NCBI RefSeq assembly: GCF_002159705.1
Contig: NZ_NFJD01000001.1
Coordinates: 372,001 to 436,000 of the forward strand
Direction: 5' to 3'
Length of the DNA: 64,000 nt
DNA from: Elusimicrobium sp. An273
GTDB taxonomy: Bacteria; Elusimicrobiota; Elusimicrobia; Elusimicrobiales; Elusimicrobiaceae
Positions 1 through 8,270 of the stretch are shown piece by piece. The notes under the pieces are model-generated. The model searched no databases. It saw only the letters and a program-made list of their open reading frames with translations, and was not told the DNA's origin. Both the position numbers and the translations under genes were made by a program. The first letter of the stretch is position 1, and each line of letters starts with the position of its first letter.

Positions 1-32
1 AAAACATCTCTCCCGTTCAAGGCATATAGTCA

Positions 33-1496
33 TTATTTTTGCACGACGCGTCCCGTTGCGGGCGGGGTAAGCGGGCCGTTTTTAAAATCCGCTTCCAAAA
101 TTTGGCGCATCGTCAGCTGCCCGGCGGGGCGGATGCTGCCTTGCGGCAGGGTTTTAAATAATTTGCCTTCGCTGCCGCCGCCCGCCACATACGAATTGAC
201 GGCCAACGTGTATTGTTTATCGTCCTGCAGCCGTTCGCCGCGCACCCAGATTTTTAATTTTTTGATTTTCCCTTTTTTCGTTTTTTTGTACGAAAACGTA
301 AGCCCGCTGTAGGCCAGACGGTTCCACGGCACTACGCCCCCGGCTACCAATTTTTTTAAAAACGCCCCGCTTACCGTGGCCGTAACCACCGTATTGTCAA
401 ACGGGTACAAATCAATAATATCCCGCCGGGTAATATCCCCTTTCGGCAGGCCCACGCGCGCACCGCCCGTATTGTGAATACACACGTCGGCCGGCGTATA
501 GCGGCAGGTGGCGTCGGCTACCCAGTTGTCCACGGGGTCGTCTTGGTGTGTGGGAATAAACGATTTTTTGGAAAAAGCCGCCGCCGTCTGTCCGATTACT
601 TCATCCACGCCCGGCTCGCGCAGGGATTGGGCGTAGGCTTTCATTTTCTTGTCCTCGCCCGTTTGGGCGGTATTCAGCGCAATCAGCTCCGAGCGGATAT
701 CCGTAATTTTACCGGTTTTGTCGTCCGTTTCCAACGTGATTTTGGTTACGTTTTGAAAATGACATCCGCTTTCGGCAAACAAAATGCCGCCGCGCCATTC
801 GTTTTGAAAAATTTTATGAGCATGCCCGCCCAGCACCACCTGCACCCGTCCGCCAAATTGCCGGCCGATATCGCCGATATAGTTGGGAGAGCCGGGGCGG
901 TCATCCGCCAAGGAATCGTGCACCAGCACCACTACCGCATCCGGCTGTTGCTTTTCTGCTTCTTGCAGGGCTTTCTCCAGCGCGGCAAGCGGCTTAATAA
1001 ACTTATATTTTTGGCTTTTTTTCGTCGGGTTGCGGTTGGCCAGCCCGATTACCGCCACCTTCATTCCGTTTACGTTGTAGAGCTGATACGGCTTTACCCG
1101 TTTAGGCAGTTTCTCCCCCGCCGCGGGCACTAAATTGGCCGCCAGCACGTCAAACCGGGCCGCTTCCAACAGCGCGTCAAATCCGTCATCCCGAAAGGCA
1201 AATTCGTGATTGCCCACCGTTGCCGCGTCGTAACCCAAGCGGTTCATCAACGAAACGGCCTTCAGACCGTTTGAGCGCTGGGTTTCCACCGTTCCTTCCG
1301 CAAAATCGCCGCCGTCCAGCAACAAGTAGTTTTTGGGGCCGGCCGCAAGCACCGCCGCCAGCGCGGCCGCGCCGCCCTGGCCGTTCTTCGGATAAAAAAA
1401 TCCGTGCGTGTCGCTGGTGTGGTAAATTGTGGCGGTTTTCGCCGCCAGCGGAAGCGCCGCAAAAAAAGAAAGCAACAGGATAAAAATTTTTTTCAT
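33..1496 (-). CDS. secreted 5'-nucleotidase / UshA-type metallophosphatase
   Basis: Predicted exported phosphohydrolase of the UshA/5'-nucleotidase family, removing phosphate from nucleotides or related esters outside the inner membrane. The chosen ATG at 1496 is preceded by GGAG and begins a clear signal peptide (MKKIFILLLSFFAALPLAAK); an in-frame start 11 codons upstream would bury it. The N-terminal metallophosphoesterase domain shows HTSDTHG (residues 26-32), DGGDF (61-65), VGNHEF (94-99), VLVHDS and GGHAH metal-ligand motifs. The C-terminal nucleotidase domain has DNWVAD, NTGGAR and YPFDN. Length is 487 residues, normal for the family. It lies 49 bases after nifS, but a hairpin terminator separates them. 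The exact substrate cannot be read from sequence. Confidence 0.88.
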   Translation of the reverse strand: MKKIFILLLSFFAALPLAAKTATIYHTSDTHGFFYPKNGQGGAAALAAVLAAGPKNYLLLDGGDFAEGTVETQRSNGLKAVSLMNRLGYDAATVGNHEFAFRDDGFDALLEAARFDVLAANLVPAAGEKLPKRVKPYQLYNVNGMKVAVIGLANRNPTKKSQKYKFIKPLAALEKALQEAEKQQPDAVVVLVHDSLADDRPGSPNYIGDIGRQFGGRVQVVLGGHAHKIFQNEWRGGILFAESGCHFQNVTKITLETDDKTGKITDIRSELIALNTAQTGEDKKMKAYAQSLREPGVDEVIGQTAAAFSKKSFIPTHQDDPVDNWVADATCRYTPADVCIHNTGGARVGLPKGDITRRDIIDLYPFDNTVVTATVSGAFLKKLVAGGVVPWNRLAYSGLTFSYKKTKKGKIKKLKIWVRGERLQDDKQYTLAVNSYVAGGGSEGKLFKTLPQGSIRPAGQLTMRQILEADFKNGPLTPPATGRVVQK

Positions 1497-1511
1497 TTTT
1501 TCTCCAAATAA

Positions 1512-1538
1512 AACCGTGCCTTTTTTCAAGGCGCGGTT
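1512..1538 (-). terminator. hairpin terminator between nifS and the nucleotidase gene
   Basis: On the minus strand an 11-bp stem with a single mismatch (AACCGCGCCTT / AAGGCACGGTT) and a loop of 5 nt is followed by TTTTAT. It sits between the nifS stop and the nucleotidase Shine-Dalgarno sequence. It should end or attenuate the nifU-nifS transcript. Confidence 0.7.
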
Positions 1539-1545
1539 ATTAAAT

Positions 1546-2715
1546 TTACGCGGCTAAACGCGAAAACGGCGAAATTTTACGCAGCCGTTCAATGATGGGA
1601 GGCAGCTCTTTGAGCACCAGTTCAATGTCTTCCCGCGTGGTTTGATCCGACAGCGAGAAGCGAATGGATCCGTGCGCAAACTGGAAAGGCACCCCCATGG
1701 CGCGCAAGACGTGCGACGGCTCCAACGAGCCGGACGTGCAGGCCGAGCCGGACGAGGCACACACCCCCAAATCGTTGAGGTACATCAAAATGGATTCCCC
1801 TTCAATATAGCCAAAACTGATGTTGGTGGTGTTGGGCACGCGGTGTTCGGGATCGCCGTTTACTTTTACGTCCGCAATCGTGGCTACAATGCCTTGCTCC
1901 AGTTCGTCGCGCAAGGCGGCAATGCGGGCGCTGGTTCCGTCCGTCAGGCGTTTTTGTGCCAGCTCCGCCGCTTTGCCAAGCCCCACAATATAAGGAACAT
2001 TTTCCGTGCCGGCGCGGCGGTGTTTTTCCTGGTGTCCGCCCATTAAATAGGGCATAAACCGCGTGCCGCGGCGCACATACAAAGCCCCCACGCCTTTGGG
2101 CCCGTGGAATTTATGCGCAGAAAGCGACAGCATATCAATGTCCATTTCCTGCACATTGACGGGAATTTTCCCCACGGCTTGCACGGCATCCGTATGAAAA
2201 AGCGCTCCTTTTTGGTGCGTCAAACGGGCGATTTCAGCTATCGGGAAAATCGTTCCCGTTTCGCTGTTGGCCCACATGACAGACACCAGTGCCGTATCTT
2301 CGTCCAGCACGCTTTGAAAGCGTTGCATATCAAACCGGCCGTATTCGTCCACCCCGATAAAATCCACCCGGTAACCTTGGGCTTCCAGGTATTTGTACGG
2401 TTCCATAATGGCCGGGTGTTCCACGGCCGAAGTAATGATATGTTTCTTTTTGGGGTAAGAGCGCACGGCGGAAAAAATGGCCGTGTTGTCGCTTTCGGTC
2501 GCACAGGAAGTAAAAATAATTTCATCCGCGTGCGCCGCCCCGATGAGCGAGGCCACCTGCTGGCGGGCCTGGTCAATCACGTGGCGGTTGTTGCCGCCAA
2601 AGGTATGCATGCTGGAAGCGTTTCCGTACTTTTCCGAAAAATACGGCAACATCGCTTCCACCACGGCGGGAGAACACTGGGTAGTGGCGTTGTTGTCCAA
2701 ATAAATCACTTTCAT
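1546..2715 (-). CDS. nifS: cysteine desulfurase NifS/IscS
   Basis: PLP-dependent cysteine desulfurase that takes sulfur from cysteine as a persulfide and passes it to the scaffold protein for Fe-S cluster assembly. The 389-residue length is typical. It begins YLDNNATT, contains the HTDAVQAVGK cofactor region, has the PLP lysine in SAHKFHGPKG (Lys202), the substrate-loop RAGTEN motif, and the active-site cysteine in SSGSACTSGS (Cys326). The gene starts one base after the nifU stop codon on the same strand, so the pair is co-transcribed as desulfurase plus scaffold. The motif spacing fits the NifS/IscS class rather than SufS. Confidence 0.96.
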   Translation of the reverse strand: MKVIYLDNNATTQCSPAVVEAMLPYFSEKYGNASSMHTFGGNNRHVIDQARQQVASLIGAAHADEIIFTSCATESDNTAIFSAVRSYPKKKHIITSAVEHPAIMEPYKYLEAQGYRVDFIGVDEYGRFDMQRFQSVLDEDTALVSVMWANSETGTIFPIAEIARLTHQKGALFHTDAVQAVGKIPVNVQEMDIDMLSLSAHKFHGPKGVGALYVRRGTRFMPYLMGGHQEKHRRAGTENVPYIVGLGKAAELAQKRLTDGTSARIAALRDELEQGIVATIADVKVNGDPEHRVPNTTNISFGYIEGESILMYLNDLGVCASSGSACTSGSLEPSHVLRAMGVPFQFAHGSIRFSLSDQTTREDIELVLKELPPIIERLRKISPFSRLAA

Positions 2716-2716
2716 A

Positions 2717-3565
2717 TTAGGCCTGCTCCACGGTGAGGGAAGCGTCCACCTTTTCCTTCAGCGTTTTTTCAATGAAATTTTTCAGCGTGCCCATTGCGCC
2801 CGCACAGCCGCTGCACATGCCCGTGAGGCGGATTTTTACCACATTCCCGTCTAAATCCACCAGCTCGGCCGATCCGCCGTCCATATTCAGTTTGGGGCGC
2901 ACGTCTTCTTCCAGCACGTGCTCAATGGTTTTGATTTTTTCCACCACCGTCATTTGGGCAAACGTTTTTTGCGCCGAAGCCGCCGGCGTTTCGGCCCCGT
3001 TTACTTTGTCTAAAATCTTTTGAATTTCCCCTTTGCACCGGCCGCAGCCGCCGCCGGCTTTGGTAAAGTGGGTTACGTCTTCCACCGTTTTTAAATGGTT
3101 GGCGCGGATGGCTTTGATAATCGTTTCCTCCGACACGTTAAAACAATGGCAGACGATTTTTTCTTCCTGCTGTTCAAACACCACCGGCGCACCGCCCTGG
3201 CGGTAGCTTTTTACGGCAGCTTCCAAAGCCTCCATACCCATTACGGAGCAGTGCATTTTTTCCGCGGGCAGGGTGCCCAACGCGTCGGCAATGTCCTGGT
3301 TGGTGATTTTGGAAGCTTCGGCAATGGTTTTGCCTTTAATCATTTCCGTTAAAATAGAAGATGAGGCAATGGCGCTCGCACAGCCGAACGTTTCAAATTT
3401 GGCGTCTTCAATGACATCGGTTTCTTTGTTTACTTTGATGGTCAGCTTCAGGGCGTCTCCGCACACCAAGCTGCCTACCTGGCCCGTGCCGTCGGCATTG
3501 GGGATGGCCCCCACGTTGCGCGGATGTCTAAAATGATCCATTACTTTATCCGTATAGTCCCACAT
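2717..3565 (-). CDS. nifU: three-domain Fe-S scaffold protein NifU
   Basis: Scaffold on which Fe-S clusters are built before transfer to apoproteins. The start at 3565 (MWDYTDKVMDHF) is preferred because GGGGG lies just upstream; an upstream in-frame start would add 21 residues lacking family similarity. Three domains are visible in the 282 residues: an IscU-like N-terminal domain with cysteines in VCGDAL, FGCASAIASS and MHCSVMG; a BFD-like [2Fe-2S] domain with VCHCFNV and GGGCGRCKGE; and a C-terminal Nfu domain with CSGCAG. This full NifU architecture is not proof of nitrogen fixation; it is also the housekeeping system in many anaerobes. No nitrogenase genes are present here. Confidence 0.95.
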   Translation of the reverse strand: MWDYTDKVMDHFRHPRNVGAIPNADGTGQVGSLVCGDALKLTIKVNKETDVIEDAKFETFGCASAIASSSILTEMIKGKTIAEASKITNQDIADALGTLPAEKMHCSVMGMEALEAAVKSYRQGGAPVVFEQQEEKIVCHCFNVSEETIIKAIRANHLKTVEDVTHFTKAGGGCGRCKGEIQKILDKVNGAETPAASAQKTFAQMTVVEKIKTIEHVLEEDVRPKLNMDGGSAELVDLDGNVVKIRLTGMCSGCAGAMGTLKNFIEKTLKEKVDASLTVEQA

Positions 3566-3593
3566 AGCAAGACCCCCTTTCCTATATATTTTA

Positions 3594-3599
3594 ATTATA
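3594..3599 (-). promoter_or_regulatory. -10 element of nifU-nifS
   Basis: A perfect TATAAT on the minus strand, about 28 bases before the nifU start, with a Shine-Dalgarno sequence in between. No convincing -35 box is seen at the normal spacing. Confidence 0.55.
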
Positions 3600-3682
3600 C
3601 CATTTTGGCTTTGGCCGCAGCTTTGCAAGAGGGGTTAGCGTTTGCCCCCGCCCGCGGCGCTTTTTGCTAAAATAAAGATACG

Positions 3683-4510
3683 ATGATTTTTAAAAATGCC
3701 TCCGTTTTTTACAATGCCCACAAAACACACACCGCGCCCCTGGCGCAAGAAGTGTGCGCCTCATTGCGCGCCCACGGCGTGCATACGGATTTAATTACAC
3801 AGTTGGACGGGCTGACCGCGGAAACGGATTTGCTTGTCAGCATGGGCGGAGACGGCACCATGCTCTATTGCGCCCGCGCCGCGGCGCCGCTGGGCATTCC
3901 GATTTTCGGCATCAACTGCGGCACGCTGGGCTTTCTGGCGGCCTGCGAAAAAGAAGACGCCTTGCCCACACTGCAAGCCCTGCTAAACGGCAAATGCGCC
4001 GTGAACGAACGCTTTATGCTGCACACGCGCATTCTGGCAAAAGGGGCCAAGCCGCGGGAATTTTTGGCGTTTAACGACTGCGTTTTGCGCGCGGCCGCGC
4101 CGCGGGCTTTTTTACTGGAAGCCAAATGGAACGAAAAAGAAATGCCTTCGTATTTTGGAGACGGCGTCATCGTGGCCACGCCCACCGGTTCTACCGCCTA
4201 TTCGCTGGCTTCCGGCGGGCCGATTGTAGAGCCGGGAGTAGACGTGCTGGCCGTTACGCCTATTTGCCCGCATACGCTCAACCAGCGGCCGCTTATTTTA
4301 TCGGCGCAGGGAACGCTCTCGCTCACGCCTTCGTTTAAAAACAAGGCCGACCGCGCCCTGTGCAGTTTAGACGGCCAAATCAATCTGACCCTTCCCGCCG
4401 GCGCGTGCGTGCAAATTACGCGCAGCGCGCTGAAAGCCAAGCTGCTTTGCCCGCCCGAACGGGGATTTTTCCAAATTCTAAACCGCAAATTAAAATGGGG
4501 GAACCGCTGA
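3683..4510 (+). CDS. nadK: NAD kinase
   Basis: Phosphorylates NAD to NADP in the cytosol. The 275-residue protein has the family GGDGT motif (residues 55-59), the following GINCGTLGFL segment, the conserved NERFML and FNDC strands, and the glycine/threonine-rich DGVIVATPTGSTAYSLASGG nucleotide-binding signature. It overlaps nothing, but recN begins 1 base after its stop, so the two are co-transcribed. A TAAAAT -10-like box lies 9 bases before the ATG and no good Shine-Dalgarno is visible, which suggests a very short leader. Family assignment is firm. Confidence 0.95.
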   Translation: MIFKNASVFYNAHKTHTAPLAQEVCASLRAHGVHTDLITQLDGLTAETDLLVSMGGDGTMLYCARAAAPLGIPIFGINCGTLGFLAACEKEDALPTLQALLNGKCAVNERFMLHTRILAKGAKPREFLAFNDCVLRAAAPRAFLLEAKWNEKEMPSYFGDGVIVATPTGSTAYSLASGGPIVEPGVDVLAVTPICPHTLNQRPLILSAQGTLSLTPSFKNKADRALCSLDGQINLTLPAGACVQITRSALKAKLLCPPERGFFQILNRKLKWGNR

Positions 4511-4511
4511 T

Positions 4512-6167
4512 ATGCTCGTGCGGCTGCATGTACAAAATTTCGCCATTATCTCCGATTTAACGCTGGATTTCGCACCGGGGTTAAACGTATTCTCCGGAGA
4601 AACGGGCGCCGGAAAGTCCATCGTCATTGAAGCACTTGGGTTTGTGCTGGGTGCGCGCGGCGACGTGTCCGCCATTAAAGACGGCGCGGACAAAATGACC
4701 GCCTCGGCCGTATTTTCCAGCACGGATTTGCCAGCTGCCCTTCGCAAAGAACACCAAATCGCCGCGGACGTTTTTACTTTAAAAAGAGAATTAGACCGCA
4801 AAGGCAAAAGCAAAGCTTTTATAGAAGGACGCCCGGCCACCGTGTCGGCCTTGGCACAGCTGGGAAAAGCGTTGGTGGATTTTCACGGCCAGCACGACCA
4901 CCAAAGTTTACTGCACGCCTCCGTGCATCTGATGCTTCTGGATCAGTTTGCCGGGCACGGCGCCCTTGTGCAAAAAACGCAGGACGCGTACCGCCAGATG
5001 CAAAACGCGGCGGCCAAATTAGACGCAGCACGCATGAGCTCGCAGGAAAGAGAACGCCTGCTGGACATGAGCCAATACCAGCTGAAGGAAATAGAAGACG
5101 TTAACCCAACGGCGGACGAAGATTTGCAGCTGGAACAAAACCTGCCCAAAATGAAGCACGCCGGGCGGTTGCTGGAACTGGCGCAAAACGCCTATGAGGA
5201 ATTGTACGCGGCGGAAGACTCGGCCACTTCCCGCGCGGGCAAAGCCCTGCGCGAAGTGCAAAATATGGCAGAGCTGGATGACCATTTAAACGCGCTGGCC
5301 CAAGATTTAAACAGTGCGCTTCTCACGCTGGAAGACGCCGCCTCCACCCTGGGTTCTTACAAGGATGATATTAACCTTGACCCGCAAACCTTAGACCGCA
5401 TGCTGGCCCGCCACGAAAAAATCAAACGCTTAAAAGCCAAATACGGGCCCGAAATTACGGACGTGCTGGAAACAGCGCGCACCCTGCGGGAAAAAATTGA
5501 CCTGCTCCAACACGGCGAAGAACACGAACAGGAATTACTGAAGGAGCTGGAACAGGCCCGCCAAAATTTGCTTGCGCTGGCCGGGGAACTGCACGACAAG
5601 CGCATGCGCGCCGCCCAACGCCTGGCGGCCCGCATCAGCGAAGAAATCCGCCCGCTCGGATTTAACGCCATACGGTTTTCCGTCGCCGTGGAAATGGACG
5701 AAGAAAACCTGGGCCCCACCGGGGCGGACAAAGTGGAATTTTTATTTTCCCCCAACCCGGGCCAAGCCTTGCGCCCGCTTAAAAACATTGCTTCCGGCGG
5801 GGAAATTTCACGCGTGATGCTGGGACTCAAAACCGTGCTGGCCCCCACCGTGCCGGTAATGGTGTTTGACGAGGTGGATGCCGGAATCGGCGGCGAGACC
5901 GGGCACTTGGTCGGCCAGAAGCTGCACCAGGCCGCCCACGGACGCCAAGTGTTATGCGTCACGCATTTGGCACAGGTAGCCGCCCAGGCAGACCAAAATT
6001 TTTACGTATCCAAGAAAGCGTCCAAAAACGCGACCGATGTTTCCATTCAGCCGCTTTCCGGCGAAAAATTAACCGCGGAAATTGCCCGCATGTTAGGCGG
6101 CGGGGACAAACATTCCGCCGCTTTCTCGCACGCAAAGGAGTTGCTTGCCGATGCCAAACGGATTTAA
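4512..6167 (+). CDS. recN: DNA repair protein RecN
   Basis: SMC-like ATPase of double-strand break repair. The 551 residues carry an N-terminal ABC half-domain with Walker A GETGAGKS (about residues 29-36), the DFHGQHDHQSLL motif diagnostic of RecN, a central coiled-coil rich in Glu, Leu and Ala, and a C-terminal half with the ASGGEISR signature, Walker B VMVFDEVDAGIGG and the switch VTHLAQVA. Translation is probably coupled to nadK upstream. Its last 17 bases overlap the next small membrane protein gene. Confidence 0.95.
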   Translation: MLVRLHVQNFAIISDLTLDFAPGLNVFSGETGAGKSIVIEALGFVLGARGDVSAIKDGADKMTASAVFSSTDLPAALRKEHQIAADVFTLKRELDRKGKSKAFIEGRPATVSALAQLGKALVDFHGQHDHQSLLHASVHLMLLDQFAGHGALVQKTQDAYRQMQNAAAKLDAARMSSQERERLLDMSQYQLKEIEDVNPTADEDLQLEQNLPKMKHAGRLLELAQNAYEELYAAEDSATSRAGKALREVQNMAELDDHLNALAQDLNSALLTLEDAASTLGSYKDDINLDPQTLDRMLARHEKIKRLKAKYGPEITDVLETARTLREKIDLLQHGEEHEQELLKELEQARQNLLALAGELHDKRMRAAQRLAARISEEIRPLGFNAIRFSVAVEMDEENLGPTGADKVEFLFSPNPGQALRPLKNIASGGEISRVMLGLKTVLAPTVPVMVFDEVDAGIGGETGHLVGQKLHQAAHGRQVLCVTHLAQVAAQADQNFYVSKKASKNATDVSIQPLSGEKLTAEIARMLGGGDKHSAAFSHAKELLADAKRI

Positions 6168-6456
6168 AAAAATAACGCCCTTTCTGCCGCATCATTGGCT
6201 GGAACTAAAAGGTTTGTCCCGCCTGTATTTGTTCCTGTTTTATGCGACGCTTGCCGTGGGATTATATGCGGGCGTCTGTTGGCTGGAAACGTACTTCCAA
6301 ACGCCCCAGCAGCTGGCCCTTAATTCCGCGCCGCTTCGCCGTTTGTACGGGCTGGCCGCGCTGCAGGCGGGGCTGGCGTGTTTGGTCTGGCTGTTTCTGC
6401 ACCGTTTCTGCCGCACGCTGCAACGCCTTTCTTCCCTTTCCGAAACAGGCAATTAA
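6151..6456 (+). CDS. small two-TM membrane protein (paralogue A)
   Basis: Unrecognised 101-residue membrane protein. The ATG at 6151 is chosen because AAGGAG ends 10 bases before it; a TTG two codons earlier would sit only 4 bases from that site. It overlaps the recN end. Two hydrophobic stretches (about residues 24-44 and 70-87) are separated by a short polar loop. The N-terminal segment HHWLELKGLSRLYLFLFY closely resembles PHNWLCLKGLSVIFLVLFY of the next gene, so the two appear to be paralogues. No catalytic motif is seen. The function is unknown. Confidence 0.75.
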   Translation: MPNGFKKITPFLPHHWLELKGLSRLYLFLFYATLAVGLYAGVCWLETYFQTPQQLALNSAPLRRLYGLAALQAGLACLVWLFLHRFCRTLQRLSSLSETGN

Positions 6457-6457
6457 G

Positions 6458-6487
6458 TTCATAAAAGGCCGCTCTTTTTGATACAAT
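6458..6487 (+). promoter_or_regulatory. promoter of the second small membrane protein
   Basis: TTCATA (6458-6463) and TACAAT (6482-6487) are separated by 18 bases, directly after the preceding stop codon. They lie about 55 bases before the next ATG. Confidence 0.6.
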
Positions 6488-6540
6488 ATGAACAAAGAGG
6501 GGTATGCCGTTTTTTCCCCATCATAAAAAGGAGAGAACTA

Positions 6541-6884
6541 TGTCTAAATGCTGCAAATGCTCCAAGTGGTGGCCGCACAACTGGCTGTGCCTGAAAGGGT
6601 TGTCCGTCATCTTTTTGGTGCTTTTCTATCTGGCGTTAGCTTATGCCGTGTTTCAGGCGTATGCCATCTTTACCTACCCGATGCTGCACGGTTCCGAAAT
6701 GTGGATTTCCGCCGCTTTCTACGTGGCAAGCGATGTGGCGGCCGCGATTGGCTTCTTAACAGTGGCGAAGATTTTAAAAGCCCTGCGCAAAATCAAAAAA
6801 GCCGTCGCCCCCTGCGTCTGCTCGGTGGAAGAAAAACCGGCTCCGTCGGAAATTGAAAAAGTAGTAGAAAAAGAATCCAAATAA
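6541..6884 (+). CDS. small two-TM membrane protein (paralogue B)
   Basis: Unrecognised 114-residue membrane protein. The ATG at 6541 follows AAAAGGAG at a good distance; an earlier in-frame start would add 12 residues without support. It begins with a cysteine-rich stretch (SKCCKCSKWW), then PHNWLCLKGLS and a hydrophobic segment, a second hydrophobic segment around residues 58-78, and ends with a charged tail rich in Glu and Lys. It shares its N-terminal motif with the gene before it. It has its own promoter and a perfect terminator, so it forms a single-gene unit. The three close cysteines could bind metal, but this is speculation. Confidence 0.78.
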
Positions 6885-6889
6885 TAGAA

Positions 6890-6918
6890 GCGGCGCGGAA
6901 AAACCGCGCCGCTTTTTT
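6890..6918 (+). terminator. intrinsic terminator
   Basis: A perfect 9-bp stem GCGGCGCGG / CCGCGCCGC with an AAAAA loop, followed by six T, immediately after the small membrane protein stop. Confidence 0.92.
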
Positions 6919-6941
6919 CCTTTTAACAGAAGCGAGGTTGT

Positions 6942-8270
6942 ATGAGAAAAAGCGTGTTTGCCGTATGCTGTCTGCTGGCGGCTGGGTTGCTGCAGGCGGA
7001 AACCATTAAAATGAAAACCGGGGAGCTTATCAGCGGGTCTATCCTGTCCCAAACCGAATACACGCTGAATTTGGCCACTTCCTACGGCAACATCACGCTC
7101 AACCAACGCGAAATTGAACAAATTCTGCCGGACAAGCACCGCCTGATTTTAAAAGGCGGCACGCAGCTGGTCGGTGTGATTTTGGACTTGGATGAATTTA
7201 ATTTAAAACTGCAAACGGATGATGGGTCTATCGTCAATGTGGACATGCCGCAAATCATCTCCATTGAGGTCTATGACTATGACCAAGGCGAAAAGGCCCA
7301 ACAAAAGTTTGTGCAGGAAAACATCCAGCAACAGCAAGCCGCCGCCCAAGCGGCCGCGCAGCAAAGTGCTCCTGCCGATACCGTGCAAGCGGCCGGCGGC
7401 CTGACCTTTGATTCCGACATTAACCAAGTGTTTGATGCGCAAACCGCCACCGTCGTCAACGGGTCGGTGGTTACGCCTTCGGCCCGGGTGCAAACGGCCG
7501 CGCCCAAACCGATGACGGATGAAGAAGCCTTCTTAAAAGGGGTCAAAACGGGGGCCGTTTCCCAGCAGGAATATGCCGCGGCCGCCAAGGAAGAATTGAC
7601 CGCCAAGAAACCCACCGCAAAAAAACAAACCCCAAAAAAGACCTACAAAGAAAAAGATTTCAATAAATACTTTGCCGTGGAAGCCGGCGCCATGGCCTTG
7701 GACTTGCAGGCGAGCGGCGTGTTAAAACTGGGCGATTTGGCCACCGTGGATTTGGGCGACAACACCCAAGACATGGGCGGCACCAGCGCGGTTATTTCTT
7801 CCAAATTTCTCTGGCGGTTAAAAGAAAGCAATTTGTGGATTGGCCCCATGCTCACCTTTGCCAGTATTGCCAATAACGACTATTCTTTTTCGCTCCCTTC
7901 CCTGGGCAGCGTTTCGGCCAGCAGCAGCGGCAATATCTTGACGGTCGGCGCCGCTGCCAACTATTATTTAAACCCCGCCGGCCGGTTTTCCTTTTACTTG
8001 ACGGCAAACGCCGCCTATGAAATGCTGACGCTCAACTACCGCGGCAACATCACTACGTCTTCTTCCACGGGCACGCAGGAACTGCCGTTTCGCGACTCGC
8101 TGACTTCCAACGGATTCTCGGGCGCGCTGGGCCTAGGGGTGGAAACCTGGGTGGATGACGTAATGATCGGGCTGGAAGTGCGGCAAGTATTTGCCCCCCG
8201 CAGCGGGGAACTCAAGGAATCGGCCGTTTCCAACACGGTAGCCCAAGCCAAACTCAGCTGGAAATTTTAA
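6942..8270 (+). CDS. outer-membrane-barrel-like protein with duplicated N-terminal beta domain
   Basis: Predicted exported 442-residue protein, not matched to a named family. It has a signal peptide (cleavage likely after LLQA), then two tandem repeats of about 45 residues that share the pattern hydrophobic-K-x-G-x-x-h-x-G-x-I ... I-x-x-I (TIKMKTGELISGSIL and LILKGGTQLVGVIL). A Gln/Ala-rich linker and a Lys/Thr-rich segment follow. The last 200 residues alternate aromatic and polar positions and end in a terminal Phe (KLSWKF), as outer-membrane barrels do. It shares the TAATG junction with the glycerate kinase gene. A link between the small beta repeats and the barrel suggests a periplasmic contact domain, but the role is unknown. 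Confidence 0.75.
   Translation: MRKSVFAVCCLLAAGLLQAETIKMKTGELISGSILSQTEYTLNLATSYGNITLNQREIEQILPDKHRLILKGGTQLVGVILDLDEFNLKLQTDDGSIVNVDMPQIISIEVYDYDQGEKAQQKFVQENIQQQQAAAQAAAQQSAPADTVQAAGGLTFDSDINQVFDAQTATVVNGSVVTPSARVQTAAPKPMTDEEAFLKGVKTGAVSQQEYAAAAKEELTAKKPTAKKQTPKKTYKEKDFNKYFAVEAGAMALDLQASGVLKLGDLATVDLGDNTQDMGGTSAVISSKFLWRLKESNLWIGPMLTFASIANNDYSFSLPSLGSVSASSSGNILTVGAAANYYLNPAGRFSFYLTANAAYEMLTLNYRGNITTSSSTGTQELPFRDSLTSNGFSGALGLGVETWVDDVMIGLEVRQVFAPRSGELKESAVSNTVAQAKLSWKF

Noticed and set aside
2717-3565. Evidence for nitrogen fixation from NifU and NifS
   Set aside because: These are general Fe-S assembly proteins; no nitrogenase or cofactor genes are nearby.
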